From NCBI GenBank assembly GCA_013400115.1, contig VXBP01007155.1, positions 63,058 to 127,057 on the forward strand: a stretch of 64,000 nt of DNA. Direction: 5' to 3'. Of the stretch, positions 51,746 through 62,358 are shown piece after piece. Each line of letters begins with the position of its first letter. Position 1 is the first letter of the stretch. A program made the translations under genes and the position numbers. Under the pieces are notes generated by a model. The model was given only the letters and a program-made list of their open reading frames with translations. It was not told the origin of the DNA and did not search any database. Source of the DNA: Rhinopomastus cyanomelas. Taxonomy: Eukaryota > Chordata > Aves > Bucerotiformes > Rhinopomastidae.

Positions 51746-53335
51746 TTTAAGACTCAGTGGTGAAAAGTGTTCAGGATTTTAATTTAAAAATAAAAAAGAA
51801 AAAAGGCTGAAACATTAGAAATTAGAGCTGTGCTGATAACTTCAGATCTTGTGTCAAGCACTTTTTTCATTTTTCAAAATGGCTTATAAAGTAAACCATT
51901 TTGATAGGTGAACTGGACTGATGATTTCCAACAAAAATTAAAAGAAGGGGGGAAATTAGTCTTTGCTTCTTTGTTTCCCTGAATTTCTCTGCCACTTTGA
52001 GGATGTAAAGTTTGGGGTGGTTTTTTTTTTGAGAAACAACCTTAAATTACTTCTCTGTTCATTATGGATTTCTTCTGTGTCTTTTCATTGTAGAAGACTT
52101 TCTTATTCAAAGATTTTCCCAATCAACATCTTATTTATTTTTTTTAATAGGTTTTTTTTAGCTTTTGAACTTTTATACTCTGAAAATGTGCGTAAAGGGC
52201 CAGAATTCACTTGTTCCACCTGAACAGCTCTCTCCTATGTAATGGCAACAGAGAATCCCCAAGAATGGGATGGATTACTTCAAGTGAAAGAGGGCTGATT
52301 TTCCTGCCTTCACCAGATAAGCAGAAATTAGATCTGTAGTGCCTTCTTGGCAACTGAGGTGGGATTTACTGTAAGCTATTTAACAAATAGTCATTGGCAT
52401 TAAGGCTTCTCATCATTTTATTATGTCTGGAAGTATTTAATGCTTTTCTTAAATTGGTTTAATATGGAATAATTTGAACTTCAGCTTTTTTTTTTTTTGA
52501 GAAAGTATTTCTGAATTTGAGGATGGCAAAATGAGAAGCTTGTAGACATATTCAGGATGTGCTGTTGGATCATGGAAGTCAGAAGGGCTGTGGTGTGTGT
52601 ACATGCCTGTTGTAACAATTTTACAGCAAATGGAGTTGTCTGGCTCAATCAGAAAAGTAAGCTCTATATTGGTGCTGTGTTGGTCTGTACAACCATATTT
52701 GCCTTCATACAGAGGAGTCTACAAGATCTACAGCATTACTTGGCAACCTCTTGGATGCTGTGGCCTGCTCAGTCTGGGCTTTCTCGTTTGAAGGCTGACA
52801 GGCAACTTGAATGCTGCTAAGATCATTTTGCTGTTTCTTGACTGTAATAATTTTCAGAGTGACTAAAAAACTCATACAAAAGTCACCTTCTTTTCTGAGA
52901 TTTGTCTTGGATTACTACGATAATATGCAATATATTAAAAGGATTTGTCTTGTGTTGTGATTGGCCTCTATCCTGGCCAACACAACAGGGTTTGAGCTGG
53001 GTTCTCTAGAATTAAGGACTGTGAGCAGCTGTTGTTTGAACTTTGGGGTCTAGCAAGCTGATATTCTCTGTGGTTGTGCACCACAGAGTATTGTAGCAAA
53101 TACTCCCCCCTAGATTATGCCTCAACACTTTGTTTTCTTCTTCCACCACAGGTTGTTCCTTAGCCATTCCCAGGTATTTACTCATGAAATGGTATTGCCC
53201 TGAGGTGTCATCTGTGACATCTGAGTTTGCTGGAAGAGGGAAATCATTAATCTTTTTTAGTTTAAGAATGTACTTATATTGAATGTGAATCTGTCAGTGT
53301 AGAAGAGATCACTGGGGTGACACTAATGCTGTGCT
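51746..53335. other. unique sequence, no gene recognised
   Basis: Contains a 13-14 bp near-perfect inverted repeat at 52953-52966 and 52975-52987 with an 8-base loop. No gene recognised. Confidence 0.5.
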
Positions 53336-53412
53336 TGGAGCTGAGACCCAGAACTTATGCAATGCCAGATCTTTGGCCTGGGCAAATCACTACATCTCCA
53401 TCTCTAGCCTCA
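53336..53412 (-). repeat. MIR-like SINE relic
   Basis: TTTGGCCTGGGCAAATCACT followed by ACATCTCCATCTCTAGCCTC resembles the MIR reverse-complement core. Short and decayed. Confidence 0.45.
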
Positions 53413-54131
53413 CATACTAGAAGATTCAGTATGGGACTATGGAAAAGTGATCATCAACATAAATATTTGGAGCTGTCTGCTTCTGAAGGCATATCCCTCG
53501 CAGGGTAGAATTAGGAAGTAATCTTTATGTCCACATAAACCCACTAGCCTTGGTTTAGTCTCCAACTTGCATCCAAAGACTGTTCTTTAGAGCACTGTTT
53601 CATGGTGCACATAGGTTCTCTGCACCTTTCAGCTGCAATAAGCACATGCTGATTTCTCTGGGTCATAATCTTCCTTGTACTGTTCACTCCTTAATTTTCC
53701 AGCCTTGTTTCGTCTGAAATGTCCCCACTCTGATGCAGAAAGGAAAGACCTAGATAGAGGGACTAATAATGGTATTTTATTTTACTCACCTACCAAGGGT
53801 CCAGAAGAGTTAATGTCTGCACGGTGCCTTGGCAAGTGTAAAAGCTTCATTACTTATTGATTTACGTGCAAGAAAACTGTAAAAAATAATAAAACATGCA
53901 ATGTATTTAAAATGGGCTGTAGGCAGAGGAGAGGAACATCTTAAATCTAATCTTAAAATATGGCTCAAGTCATGTGAATGAACCAGAGTAAGATGGGCTT
54001 CCCACTGAATCCAGCACTAACGGGAAAAGGTCCTATATTTGGAAGTAGCACAGGGCCCAATGGGGGCTATGTCTAGATGAGAGTTCCCATGTGGAGACAG
54101 ATAGAATTAAATCAGAACAGATATTAGAGTT
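53413..54131. other. unique sequence, no gene recognised
   Basis: Nothing recognised. Confidence 0.5.
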
Positions 54132-54230
54132 CTGGGCCAGATTCATCTGCTCACTTCAGCAAAGTAAACCAGAGAAACACCATCAAATCACTGATGTAAC
54201 AGTGGCACGAGTGAGAGGAGAATCAGTCCG
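54132..54230. repeat. ancient palindromic (fold-back) repeat, copy 2
   Basis: GGGCCAGATTCATCTGCTCA at the left and GTGAGAGGAGAATCAGTCCG at the right are imperfect inverted copies over about 20 bp. The interior (AAGTAAACCAGAGAAACACC, then GATGTAACAGTGG) is the decayed central part. It is the same family as 22148-22234. Confidence 0.6.
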
Positions 54231-54879
54231 CAGGTAATAAGGGCAGCATCAGTGGCTGCCTAGGGTTTTATCCTGTGCTTTGTCCTAATTATGAGTAGAT
54301 TAATGGCTTGCTAAGATACAAACCAGATTTATGAGCCATTACCATCCCTCTCTGCATTGTTGTGCAGCTGACTCAACAGTACTCTTACTCCTTGGCTAGA
54401 AGGTCAACTTAGGCTTTACTAGGCTAGGGCTCAGACTCAAAGACACTGCCTCACTGAATGCTGATGCTACGATAAATGCTATACTGAAGTCCCATCTGCT
54501 CTTTCCATGTTCTGTGCAGATGGAAATTGAAGATCCTGCAGCACATCTTGAATAGAGTATAACACTAAATTTCTAGCCAGCATTCTTCATTACAAAAGTC
54601 TTGGATGAGCTTGTATTTGAAGTCAGCAGAATTACTTCCATATTTACTTGCCAAAATAGGATCTTTCCAGACTGGAAATACTAAACCTGGAACGGGAAAA
54701 GAGCAACATGTACAATAAGAAATGCAGTATTATGTGTTGATTCTTGAAGAAAATAAGGAAAAACATCATGGTAAGGTATGTGTACTGTTATCATAGAATC
54801 ATATTGCCTGAAGAGTATTTATTGAAGGTAGTGTGCGCTACATTTTGGGGAAGAAAGCAGATGATCGATCAGCCACAAG
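54231..54879. other. unique sequence, no gene recognised
   Basis: Nothing recognised. Confidence 0.5.
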
Positions 54880-54990
54880 ATTTCCTGGATTCTTGTCTCA
54901 GTGTTGCCACTAAGGGACTGCAGGCAAGTTCTTTCAATCTCTGAATCTCTGTTTCATGACCTGTAAACAGCAGTAATAATAATATGCTAT
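54880..54990 (-). repeat. MIR-like SINE relic, well preserved
   Basis: TTTCCTGGATTCTTGTCTCA, GTGTTGCCACTAAGGGACTG, CAGGCAAGTTCTTTCAATCT, CTGTTTCATGACCTGTAAAC and AGTAATAATAATATGC keep the full order of the MIR core in reverse complement. Confidence 0.75.
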
Positions 54991-56385
54991 TTTGCAGCCT
55001 GGCTGTGAAACTTGCCTAAAATCTAACTTGGCAATATGTTTTGGCATTCTCAAGTGGGAAAAGGAATTGCTTCAGCTGTGTCTTTATTGAGCTACTGAAT
55101 GTCAGAAAGTAGAAGGATATCTCAAGACAAAGATCACATGATACTCCACTTGTTTCTTATATTCCTCACTGTCACCACAAAGAAGCAGCTCTGTTCTAGA
55201 GCTTTCATTCTACTCTTGGCAAGAATAACAGTCACTTCCTAGTGAAACCTTATTGCCCAACTTTCTTCATCAACAAGTGTGATTTTTTTCCCTCAGCAGA
55301 TACTTGCGTTTTCAGGAGTGCTGCAGATTGGCTTTTCTGTCTGCCCTCACTGCAGCAGCCTTTCTCGGGACAAAATTTTTCCTCACCTTAAGCAGGAATT
55401 TGCTTGAAAAGCTAAATCAAGACTCTGGCACTAACCCAGAGTGATATGATTTTCACTATATTTTCACTACAAGATTTTCTGGGTTCTTCTGCCCTGATAA
55501 GATGCAGGTATAAAATGATCAAGCAAGTCAAAAAAGGCTCTTTTACCCTAACCTCATTCTTTTAGTGGGACATTATGTGTGCACCACTGTGTTTGACACC
55601 TGTGATATTTATATTCACCCTTATCCCAGCAATTTTTCTTCTGGGCCCAAGGCTAACTCCAACTATGCTGCTATTTTGGGGACTATGTAGGCAAGGTAGG
55701 TATGAGCTCAGAGTCCACAGCCCTCTGGATGAAGCACCTGAAAACTCACATGTCTGGTAGCCCCTGATCTGGCTGATAGACTGCAGCAGGAATGCTGCTT
55801 CTCTTGGCATAAGCACCTACCTGCTTGTTGCCAAAGCTGGCTTTCTGTAAACAGATCTCATCCTGGCATATGTTATATTGCCATACAGGTAACACTCTTC
55901 TAACTGATTAATAACAAGCAGCTTGATAGGATTTGGGGAGCGCTGGAGTAATTAGTAAGATAAGGCCAGATTTCTTTCTGCTGCACTTTCACGGATGACA
56001 AAAGCTTTCCCCCTGAAGAATTTCACTGATAAATCTGTATATAATAATAATAATATTAATAAGAACAGCTTTTGGCTCAAAGGCAATTTGCAAAAATGCA
56101 AGCTAAATATTCCTTTAGGGAATAAGTGGAAAGGAAATAGTCAAGCTCCATAGACCAGGAGAATGGAAGAGAATGAGGTTTGTCAAAGATATGCTGCTAG
56201 GAAAGGATATCCTTTTCTGTCTCTGCAGCTAGCGAGGTTTGAGATTTAGTCTCCTAACAGCTAGTGTGTTGGTCTCGGTAGGTGTATTGGCAGGGTGACG
56301 ATTCAGTGCTTACTGTCTGGGTTATCCATGCATCACTGGGGCACAATGTGCTGATTTCTTCTGGCAAGGCTCTGAGGTGTATTGC
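54991..56385. other. unique sequence, no gene recognised
   Basis: Includes an (AAT)n-like tract at 56038-56063. Overlapping frames at 55562-55816 on both strands have no domain. Confidence 0.5.
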
Positions 56386-56845
56386 TGCGCCAGTGCTCAT
56401 ATGGCTAAGAAGGCAAACAGCATCCTGGCTTGTATAGGAAACAGTGTGGCCAGTGGGAGTAGGAAAGTGATTGTCCCCATGAACTCAGTCCTAGTGAGGC
56501 CACAACACCAGTATTGGGTTCAGTTTTGAACACCCCAGTGCAAGAAAGACATTGAGATGCTGGAGTGGGCCCAGAGAATGGCAACAAGGTTGGTGAAAGG
56601 TCTGGAGAACAAACCTTGTGAGCAGAAGCTATTCATTAATCTGAAGAAAAGAAGGCTGAGGAGAGACCTCTTGCTGTCTACAACTACCTGAAAGGAGGTT
56701 GTAGAGAGGTGGGGTTTGGTCTCTTCTGACAAGTAACCAGTGATAGGACAAGAGGAAGTTGCCTCAGGTTGCACCAGAGGAAGTTTAGGTTGGACAATAG
56801 GAAGAACTTCTTCCTGGAAAGGGCCATCAGGCCTTGGAGCAGGCC
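56386..56845 (+). mobile_element. CR1 LINE, older copy, upstream part
   Basis: ORF2 C-terminal remnant: AKKANSILACIGNSVASGSR-like, then VRPQHQYWVQF-like and ERAQRMATRLVKGLEN-like blocks, with several frame breaks, up to AGGAAGAACTTCTTCCTGG and GGAGCAGG. The continuation, CTGCCCAGGGAGG, is found only at about 57033, after an insertion of other CR1 tails. Confidence 0.88.
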
Positions 56846-57029
56846 TTGCATTCCTGTATGGCCTGCCCTAGGTAATCCTGCTTTGGCAGAGGGGTTGGAC
56901 TTGGTGATCATGCTGTGGCACAGGAATTGGACTAGATGATCTTTCAAGATTCCTTCCAATCCCTAATGATTCTATGATTCTATCTTTAGAAGTCACCATC
57001 CAACATGTAACATTCTATGATTCTATGAA
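56846..57029 (+). mobile_element. stack of CR1 3' tails inserted in an older CR1
   Basis: Three CR1 ends lie head to tail: one cut off at GGACTTGGTGATC (about 56909), a second with GGAATTGGACTAGATGATC and ATTCTATGATTCTAT (to 56982), and a third of ~45 bp ending in ACATTCTATGATTCTATGA (to 57029). They separate GGAGCAGG from CTGCCCAGG of the host CR1. Confidence 0.75.
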
Positions 57030-57195
57030 CGAACTGCCCAGGGAGGTACTTGAATCTCCATCCCTAGATATATTTCAACCTCATGTTGATCTGGATCTTA
57101 AGGACAGGGTTTAGCAGTGGGTTTGGACAGTTGGCTTAATAGCTGGATTTAATGATCTTGAAGGTCTCTTCCAACATAGATAATTCTGTGATTCT
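57030..57195 (+). mobile_element. CR1 LINE, older copy, 3' part
   Basis: CTGCCCAGGGAGGTACTTG, then the TTTAGCAGTGGGTTTGG block, GATCTTGAAGGTCTCTTCC and a decayed ATTCTGTGATTCT tail. It fits as the continuation of 56386-56845. Confidence 0.85.
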
Positions 57196-58221
57196 GAACT
57201 GGCCCCTTCCCTGCACTCTCATAGAAATGCTCCCACTTACAGTGATCTAAGAACAACAACCACATGTTGTATGGCGCAAGTTTCAGCTTCCACACATCTA
57301 ACTCTTTAGCTGCTGGTGGCTGTGGGATCATAAATAATGAATATTTCTTATTCATCCTCTCAGCAGGCATATTTTGTGTTAGCTGTAGTGACAAATGATG
57401 AGTGTAGGTTTGACTCATACAGAATAAGTGACCAGGTATCAAAACTGAAAAGAAAAAACAGAGTAAAAGGCTACAAATATTGCCAAAGTGACAGCTCTTC
57501 ATTTACCAAAAATATCTTTTAATATTGCTGGGACTTTTAAAATAATCTAATTTATATGGAATAGTCCCCACTAATTGAAGCTGTCTCCTTTTTTATTAGA
57601 TAGAAAGTTTACAAAAAAGTATATTGACGTTTTGAGAGCGATTCCTCTCAGGAGTGCAGAATGTTATGAATAGGATTTCACATGATGCAAAGCTCTTAAA
57701 TGCCAACAGCGATACGAGAAAACCTGCAGGTTCTCATAATTGTAAATGCAGTAGGCAAGGTTTTTAGCCATTGCATCTCCTTTCTGGAGATCATTGTTGT
57801 AAAGCTCAAAGTGTTGTTTAGTCCTTGGTGTTCTCATTTATTTCCACAGCTTTTTCTGAAAGGAGAAGTTTGAAAAATGAAAGTCTTTCAAAAATAATCA
57901 CTCTTTAAACACTTAATGCTGCTGTGACAGCACTGTCTATCACTCAAGATTTAGCTTTGGAAATCCTCATAACATAAAGAAAAAAACCTTTTCCAATTAG
58001 CTGAGACTGGAGGCAGATTAGTTCTCAAGTGCAGCATTGAGAGATGTATTAATGGACCACAGGAGCTGACTTCTGACCATAATTCTGTCTGCATTGGGTG
58101 GTGCATAAAATGGAAAGATCCGTTCTCCCACTTAGAGATGTGGGACTACCTAGTTAATATGAGCTACCTTCGGGTATGTCTCATAGGTCTTAGTGATTCA
58201 CAAACCTGTCAAATACAAAAT
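57196..58221. other. unique sequence, no gene recognised
   Basis: Nothing recognised apart from the tail end of a minus-strand open frame (57149-57502) that overlaps the CR1. Confidence 0.5.
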
Positions 58222-58345
58222 ATGTCATCCCCATTCTTTTATACAGATGGGAAGCTGAGGTTCGGAGAGGTTAATAGATTGCCCAAGGTCATACTATTCT
58301 TTTGACAGACCTCAGAACAGTGCCCGTGTCTTCTATCTCTAGTTT
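58222..58345 (+). repeat. MIR-like SINE relic, best preserved
   Basis: CATCCCCATTCTTTTATACA, GATGGGAAGCTGAGGTTCGG, AGAGGTTAATAGATTGCCCA and AGGTCATACTATTC are a near-continuous match to the MIR core in forward orientation; the 3' part (CAGTGCCCGTGTCTTCT) also fits. Confidence 0.8.
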
Positions 58346-59458
58346 TATGGACACAAGCTCATGCTCAAGTTTCAGCCTCAAAGTGTGTTGAACAAACTTT
58401 CTTGTTTTGATCTTTGGGACTTAATTGTCACATGCCTTCATAATCACTGGTGTTGCAAACTTAAGTCTTTAAAATCTTTTATAGTGCAATTGTCTTCATC
58501 AAAGCAAATATATGGTTTTCCCCAGTCAGCAAGATCTTGTTGTTTAGCTCCATGGTGGAGCAAGGCTTGTAGCAATTCTTCCATCAAGATTTTAACACTG
58601 CTTTTTCAGATCTGTAGCACAGACTTCTATTGCTTGAGTTAACAGGGTACATTATTATACTGCTGTGTCATACAATCCTAACATTAAAGGATGGAAAATA
58701 ATGAAATAATCGGATGCACGCTGTCAGGAACCTTCACAATCCTGGCTGGCAAGAGGTGATGCAGGAGAGACAGGGCCGGTTTCAGGTCTATGCTGTAATT
58801 CCATTGTTCTTTTCAGTTCTCTCTCCCTTTGAGTTCTCCACTCTCCCCCAGCTTCTGATATTTTTTCAGTCATTCCAGTACAAGCAAAATTTCATCAGTT
58901 CCAACTAACTTCTCCAAATGTCTGTCTCCCTTCTTTTTAGTTTGTAGTTGCCCTGTGCTTGCTTTCCCTCAGAGCTGACTTTTCATCCTATACACTTTGT
59001 CTTCTGTCATCTACTTGGCCCATAACCTGGCTCCTTCCCTGTGTGCTCCCAGCCAGTTCTGATGCTCTTTCTCCCACTCTCTTTTTCTTTCAACTCCCTA
59101 ATCTAACTCTCTGGACTCCAACTCTGGTCCCTCCTATTACCTCATTACATTTTTTGCTGAAGGTGGCAAAAGACATGTTCCCATTCACAGTGTCAAACGA
59201 GGGAAAGAGCTGAGCAAACTTAACTACAGGCATTGTAACTGGTAATACGTATTCATGTTTTATTTAGGCACATACTATTTTTTCAGAATAATTAGCTCTA
59301 AATTTTACAGGAACGTTAAATGACCAAAATAATTTAATCTGATGATAAAGAAATAGAAGATGTATTGAATAAGAGGAAAATGCTCTAGGGGATAAAACAA
59401 ACAAGAAGGCAATAAGCAAACCACGGCATGATGTAGGCAGATTGAATATCGTCCTTGG
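58346..59458. other. unique sequence, no gene recognised
   Basis: Pyrimidine-rich around 58800-59150. No gene recognised. Confidence 0.5.
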
Positions 59459-60228
59459 GCAGTCCGGTGGATGTTGTCTACCTGGACTTCAGTAAGGAAT
59501 TTGACACCATTTCCCACAGCATTCTGCTGGAGAAGCTGGCAGCTCATGGCATAGATAGGAGGACTCTTTGCTGGGTTAGACATTGGCTAGACAGCCGAGC
59601 CCAGAGGGTGGTGGTGAATGGTGTGGAATCCAGTTGGCAGCCAGTCACAAGCGGTGTCCCTCAGGGCTCAGTTTTGGGACCGGTCTTGTTTAGTATCTTT
59701 ATCAATGATCGGTCTTGTTTAGTATCTTTATCAATGATCTGGATGAGGGGATCGAGTGCACCCTCAGTAAATTTGCGAATGACACAAAATTAAGCACGGG
59801 TGTCGATCTGCTGGAGGCTAGGGAGGCTCTGCAGCGGGATCTGGACAGGCTGGAGCGATGTGCTGAGCTCATATGAGGTTTAACAAGGCCAAGTGCTGGG
59901 TCATGCACTTTGGTCACAACAACCCCCAGCAATGCTACAGGCTTGGAGAAGAGTGGCTGGAGAGCTGCCTGGTGGAGAAGGACCTGGGGGTGTTGATTGA
60001 CAGCCGACTGAACATGAGCCAGCAGTGTGCCCAGGTGGCCAAGAAGGCCAATGACATCCTGGCCTGTATCAGAAACGGCGTGACCAGTAGGAGCAGGAAA
60101 GTGATTGTGCCCCTATACTCGGCACTTGTGAGACCACACCTCGAGTACTGTGTCCAGTTTTGGTCACCACAGTACAGGAAGGACACTGAGGTGCTGGAAC
60201 AAGTCCAAAGAAGGGCAACCAAGTTGGT
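59459..60228 (+). pseudogene. CR1 ORF2 reverse-transcriptase remnant
   Basis: In order: VDVVYLDFSKEFDTISHSIL, RAQRVVVNGVESSW, SGVPQGSVLGPVLFSIFIND, then a 29 bp exact tandem duplication (59681-59738) that shifts the frame, then LDEGIECTLSKFANDTK in the shifted frame, a further small indel near 59868, and MRFNKAKCWVMHFGHNNPQQ to VQRRATKLV. The catalytic box reads F-A-N-D and not F-A-D-D. The fingers and endonuclease are not in this truncated copy. Inactive, but only a few disabling changes are visible. Confidence 0.9.
59681..59738 (+). repeat. 29 bp perfect tandem duplication in ORF2
   Basis: Two identical units beginning CGGTCTTGTTTAGTATC (59681-59709 and 59710-59738). It duplicates the FSIFIND codons and shifts the frame. 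Confidence 0.9.
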
Positions 60229-60692
60229 NNNNNNNNNNNNNNNNNNNNNNNNNNNNNNNNNNNNNNNNNNNNNNNNNNNNNNNNNNNNNNNNNNNNNNNN
60301 NNNNNNNNNNNNNNNNNNNNNNNNNNNNNNNNNNNNNNNNNNNNNNNNNNNNNNNNNNNNNNNNNNNNNNNNNNNNNNNNNNNNNNNNNNNNNNNNNNNN
60401 NNNNNNNNNNNNNNNNNNNNNNNNNNNNNNNNNNNNNNNNNNNNNNNNNNNNNNNNNNNNNNNNNNNNNNNNNNNNNNNNNNNNNNNNNNNNNNNNNNNN
60501 NNNNNNNNNNNNNNNNNNNNNNNNNNNNNNNNNNNNNNNNNNNNNNNNNNNNNNNNNNNNNNNNNNNNNNNNNNNNNNNNNNNNNNNNNNNNNNNNNNNN
60601 NNNNNNNNNNNNNNNNNNNNNNNNNNNNNNNNNNNNNNNNNNNNNNNNNNNNNNNNNNNNNNNNNNNNNNNNNNNNNNNNNNNNNNNNNNNN
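60229..60692. other. assembly gap (464 N)
   Basis: Unknown bases inside a CR1. Frames drawn through it carry no information. Confidence 0.99.
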
Positions 60693-60869
60693 GCTTAGGG
60701 ATATGGTCTAGTGGTTAGACACTAGGAGAAAAGGTTGGGCTCGATGACCCTGGAGGTCCTTTCCAGCCATGATGATTCTATGATTCTATGATTCTATCCA
60801 AACCCCTCAAAAAAACTGGGCCCGTTCCTACTGAACAGGCAGATTTATTTGAGACAATGTTTCTAATTG

Positions 60870-61043
60870 TAGAAAGCATGGCTGGCTCAGTTGGTAAAGT
60901 ATGGAACTCTGAATTCTTGGGGTCATGGGTTTGAGCCCCATGTAAGACATCTTGAGACAGTACTGTAGGCTTACCCTGTTCCAGCAGAGGGGTTGGACTT
61001 AGATGGTCTTTTGAGGTCCCTTCCAACCTCTAATATTCTGTGA
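60870..61043 (+). mobile_element. tRNA-headed SINE with a CR1-type 3' tail
   Basis: The 5' part from about 60876 follows a tRNA, closest in my reading to tRNA-Lys(CTT). It has a perfect A box, TGGCTCAGTTGG (60883-60894), and a good B box, GGTTTGAGCCC (60928-60938), 45 bp apart as in tRNA genes. The T arm is an intact 5 bp stem with a 7-base loop, and the anticodon loop reads CTCTGAA. The acceptor stem is not paired. After ~30 bp of body, the 3' ~75 bp are CR1-like: GGGGTTGGACTTAGATGG, GAGGTCCCTTCCAACCTC and an ATTCTGTGATTCT tail. A 9 bp direct repeat, TTCTAATTG, occurs at 60861-60869 and 61044-61052, a candidate target-site duplication. The architecture equals that of the CR1-mobilised SINEs described in passerines; transcription would use the internal pol III promoter. 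Confidence 0.72.
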
Positions 61044-61052
61044 TTCTAATTG

Positions 61053-62057
61053 GTCTATCTGTGACTGCTGTTAAGGGATTTGGGAGGGTTATTTTTTTTA
61101 CCTCTATTTTGTGTGGAGGGAGAGGAAGAATGAGATGTGATGTGACTAAATGACCAGATTCTGGAAACTGTTTTGCAAACCAGCTCTGAAACAGACTTTC
61201 CGCGTCCTGGAGTAATCACCTGGTGTCAATGTCTTCAGTTTTTCTTCCGCAGAGGCAGCAAACTATGGCACTAGAACTCATATGCATGAGGTAGGATGAC
61301 ACTCTAGCTTTGGCTGCTCCTGCTGATTTTGATAGGAAAGGTAGTTACTTCTATTTTGCACCTCTGCTTGCTTCCAAGAAGCTATTGCACTGCTGAGCAA
61401 AGATGAGCTTGTGGTCCCTGCACCTACGCTGTTGCTTTTATTAGGACTAATGCATTAGAACCTTGGTGATCAGTCAAAAAATAGGGCAGAGCTAAAGTGG
61501 TTCCAGAGAAAGAAAATGTCGCAGAGAAGATAATAGCAAAGCAAAACATAGATTCTAGCCTTCACATGTCTCAAGCTATTGTTGTAACTACTGGGCTGGA
61601 TTCCTCAACACTCTGAAGACTCTTTTTCTTAGGAAAGCAGGGACAAGGATTGAACTAAAAGCTGACTGTCAGTGGGAGATTATAAGTCACCAGGCTAGTG
61701 ATACTTCAGCTTTTCTTTTTTTTCAAATCTTAGCTATAAGCAGTTTTATACCGATGAAAGGTATGGTTTTAACACTCTGGATAGTCTTCTGACTGAATGG
61801 ATGTAGACAACATAAATGGTGCAAGTGCAGCTTTATATAAAATTGGAGAGACCAACTCGGACTGCCCAAAGGCCAGTTTTGTTTGGTGCTTTCCGTCATT
61901 TCCTGTAGAAATTTGCCATAGAGGGTAGTGGATCAAAGAGAATTTTTGCAAGCAAATTCTGATTGCTGCAGCCCAAACTACAATCTATAGGACACATAAG
62001 ACTATCACAGAAACCCGTCCAAACAGAGCTATTTTCATGGAATTGTTTGCAGATGGG
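61053..62057. other. unique sequence, no gene recognised
   Basis: Nothing recognised up to the LTR. Confidence 0.5.
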
Positions 62058-62131
62058 TGTAACCGGGGGGCCTCGGAGGGGCTAGCCAAGTCAACGACAT
62101 GCACACCAATATGGTTAAGGTGCTGAGCTCG

Positions 62132-62160
62132 TTTATTCCCGTAATCGCCTTGCTTATATA
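62132..62160 (-). promoter_or_regulatory. TATA box and polyadenylation signal of the solo LTR
   Basis: TATATAAG at 62160-62153 and AATAAA at 62137-62132, both on the minus strand. If still active, transcription would run leftward through 62058. Confidence 0.65.
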
Positions 62161-62358
62161 CAGTTATGCCCTGTCCACGCGGCACTGAGGTTACACTCAT
62201 TGGGTACATGGCCTTTGTCATGCGTAGCTGTCCTCTAGCCCATTGGCCATCATCGACAAAGTACCTGATCGGACGGCCCCTCCAGCTTTCCCAAACACGG
62301 CTCCATTCTCTGATTCCCACAATCTGGTTAACATTCCTCTATAATTAGTTTGTTCGCT

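Larger units (their letters stand above)
59459..60797 (+). mobile_element. CR1 LINE, ~1.3 kb copy interrupted by an assembly gap
   Basis: Starts in ORF2 at the VDVVYLDFSK block and is continuous to RRATKLV at 60228, where the N run begins. Sequence after the gap (60693-60797) is the matching CR1 3' end: GGTTGGGCTCGATGACCC, then three tail units. The gap is about the length missing from a normal copy, so both sides probably belong to one element. Little decay outside two frame changes makes it one of the younger copies. Confidence 0.92.

Noticed and set aside
60150..60718. Long open frames across the N run
   Set aside because: They consist mostly of undefined codons through the assembly gap and carry no information.
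60876..60950. A functional tRNA gene
   Set aside because: The A and B boxes and T arm are tRNA-like, but the acceptor stem does not pair, the anticodon stem has mismatches and a CR1 tail follows. A SINE explains all of it better.
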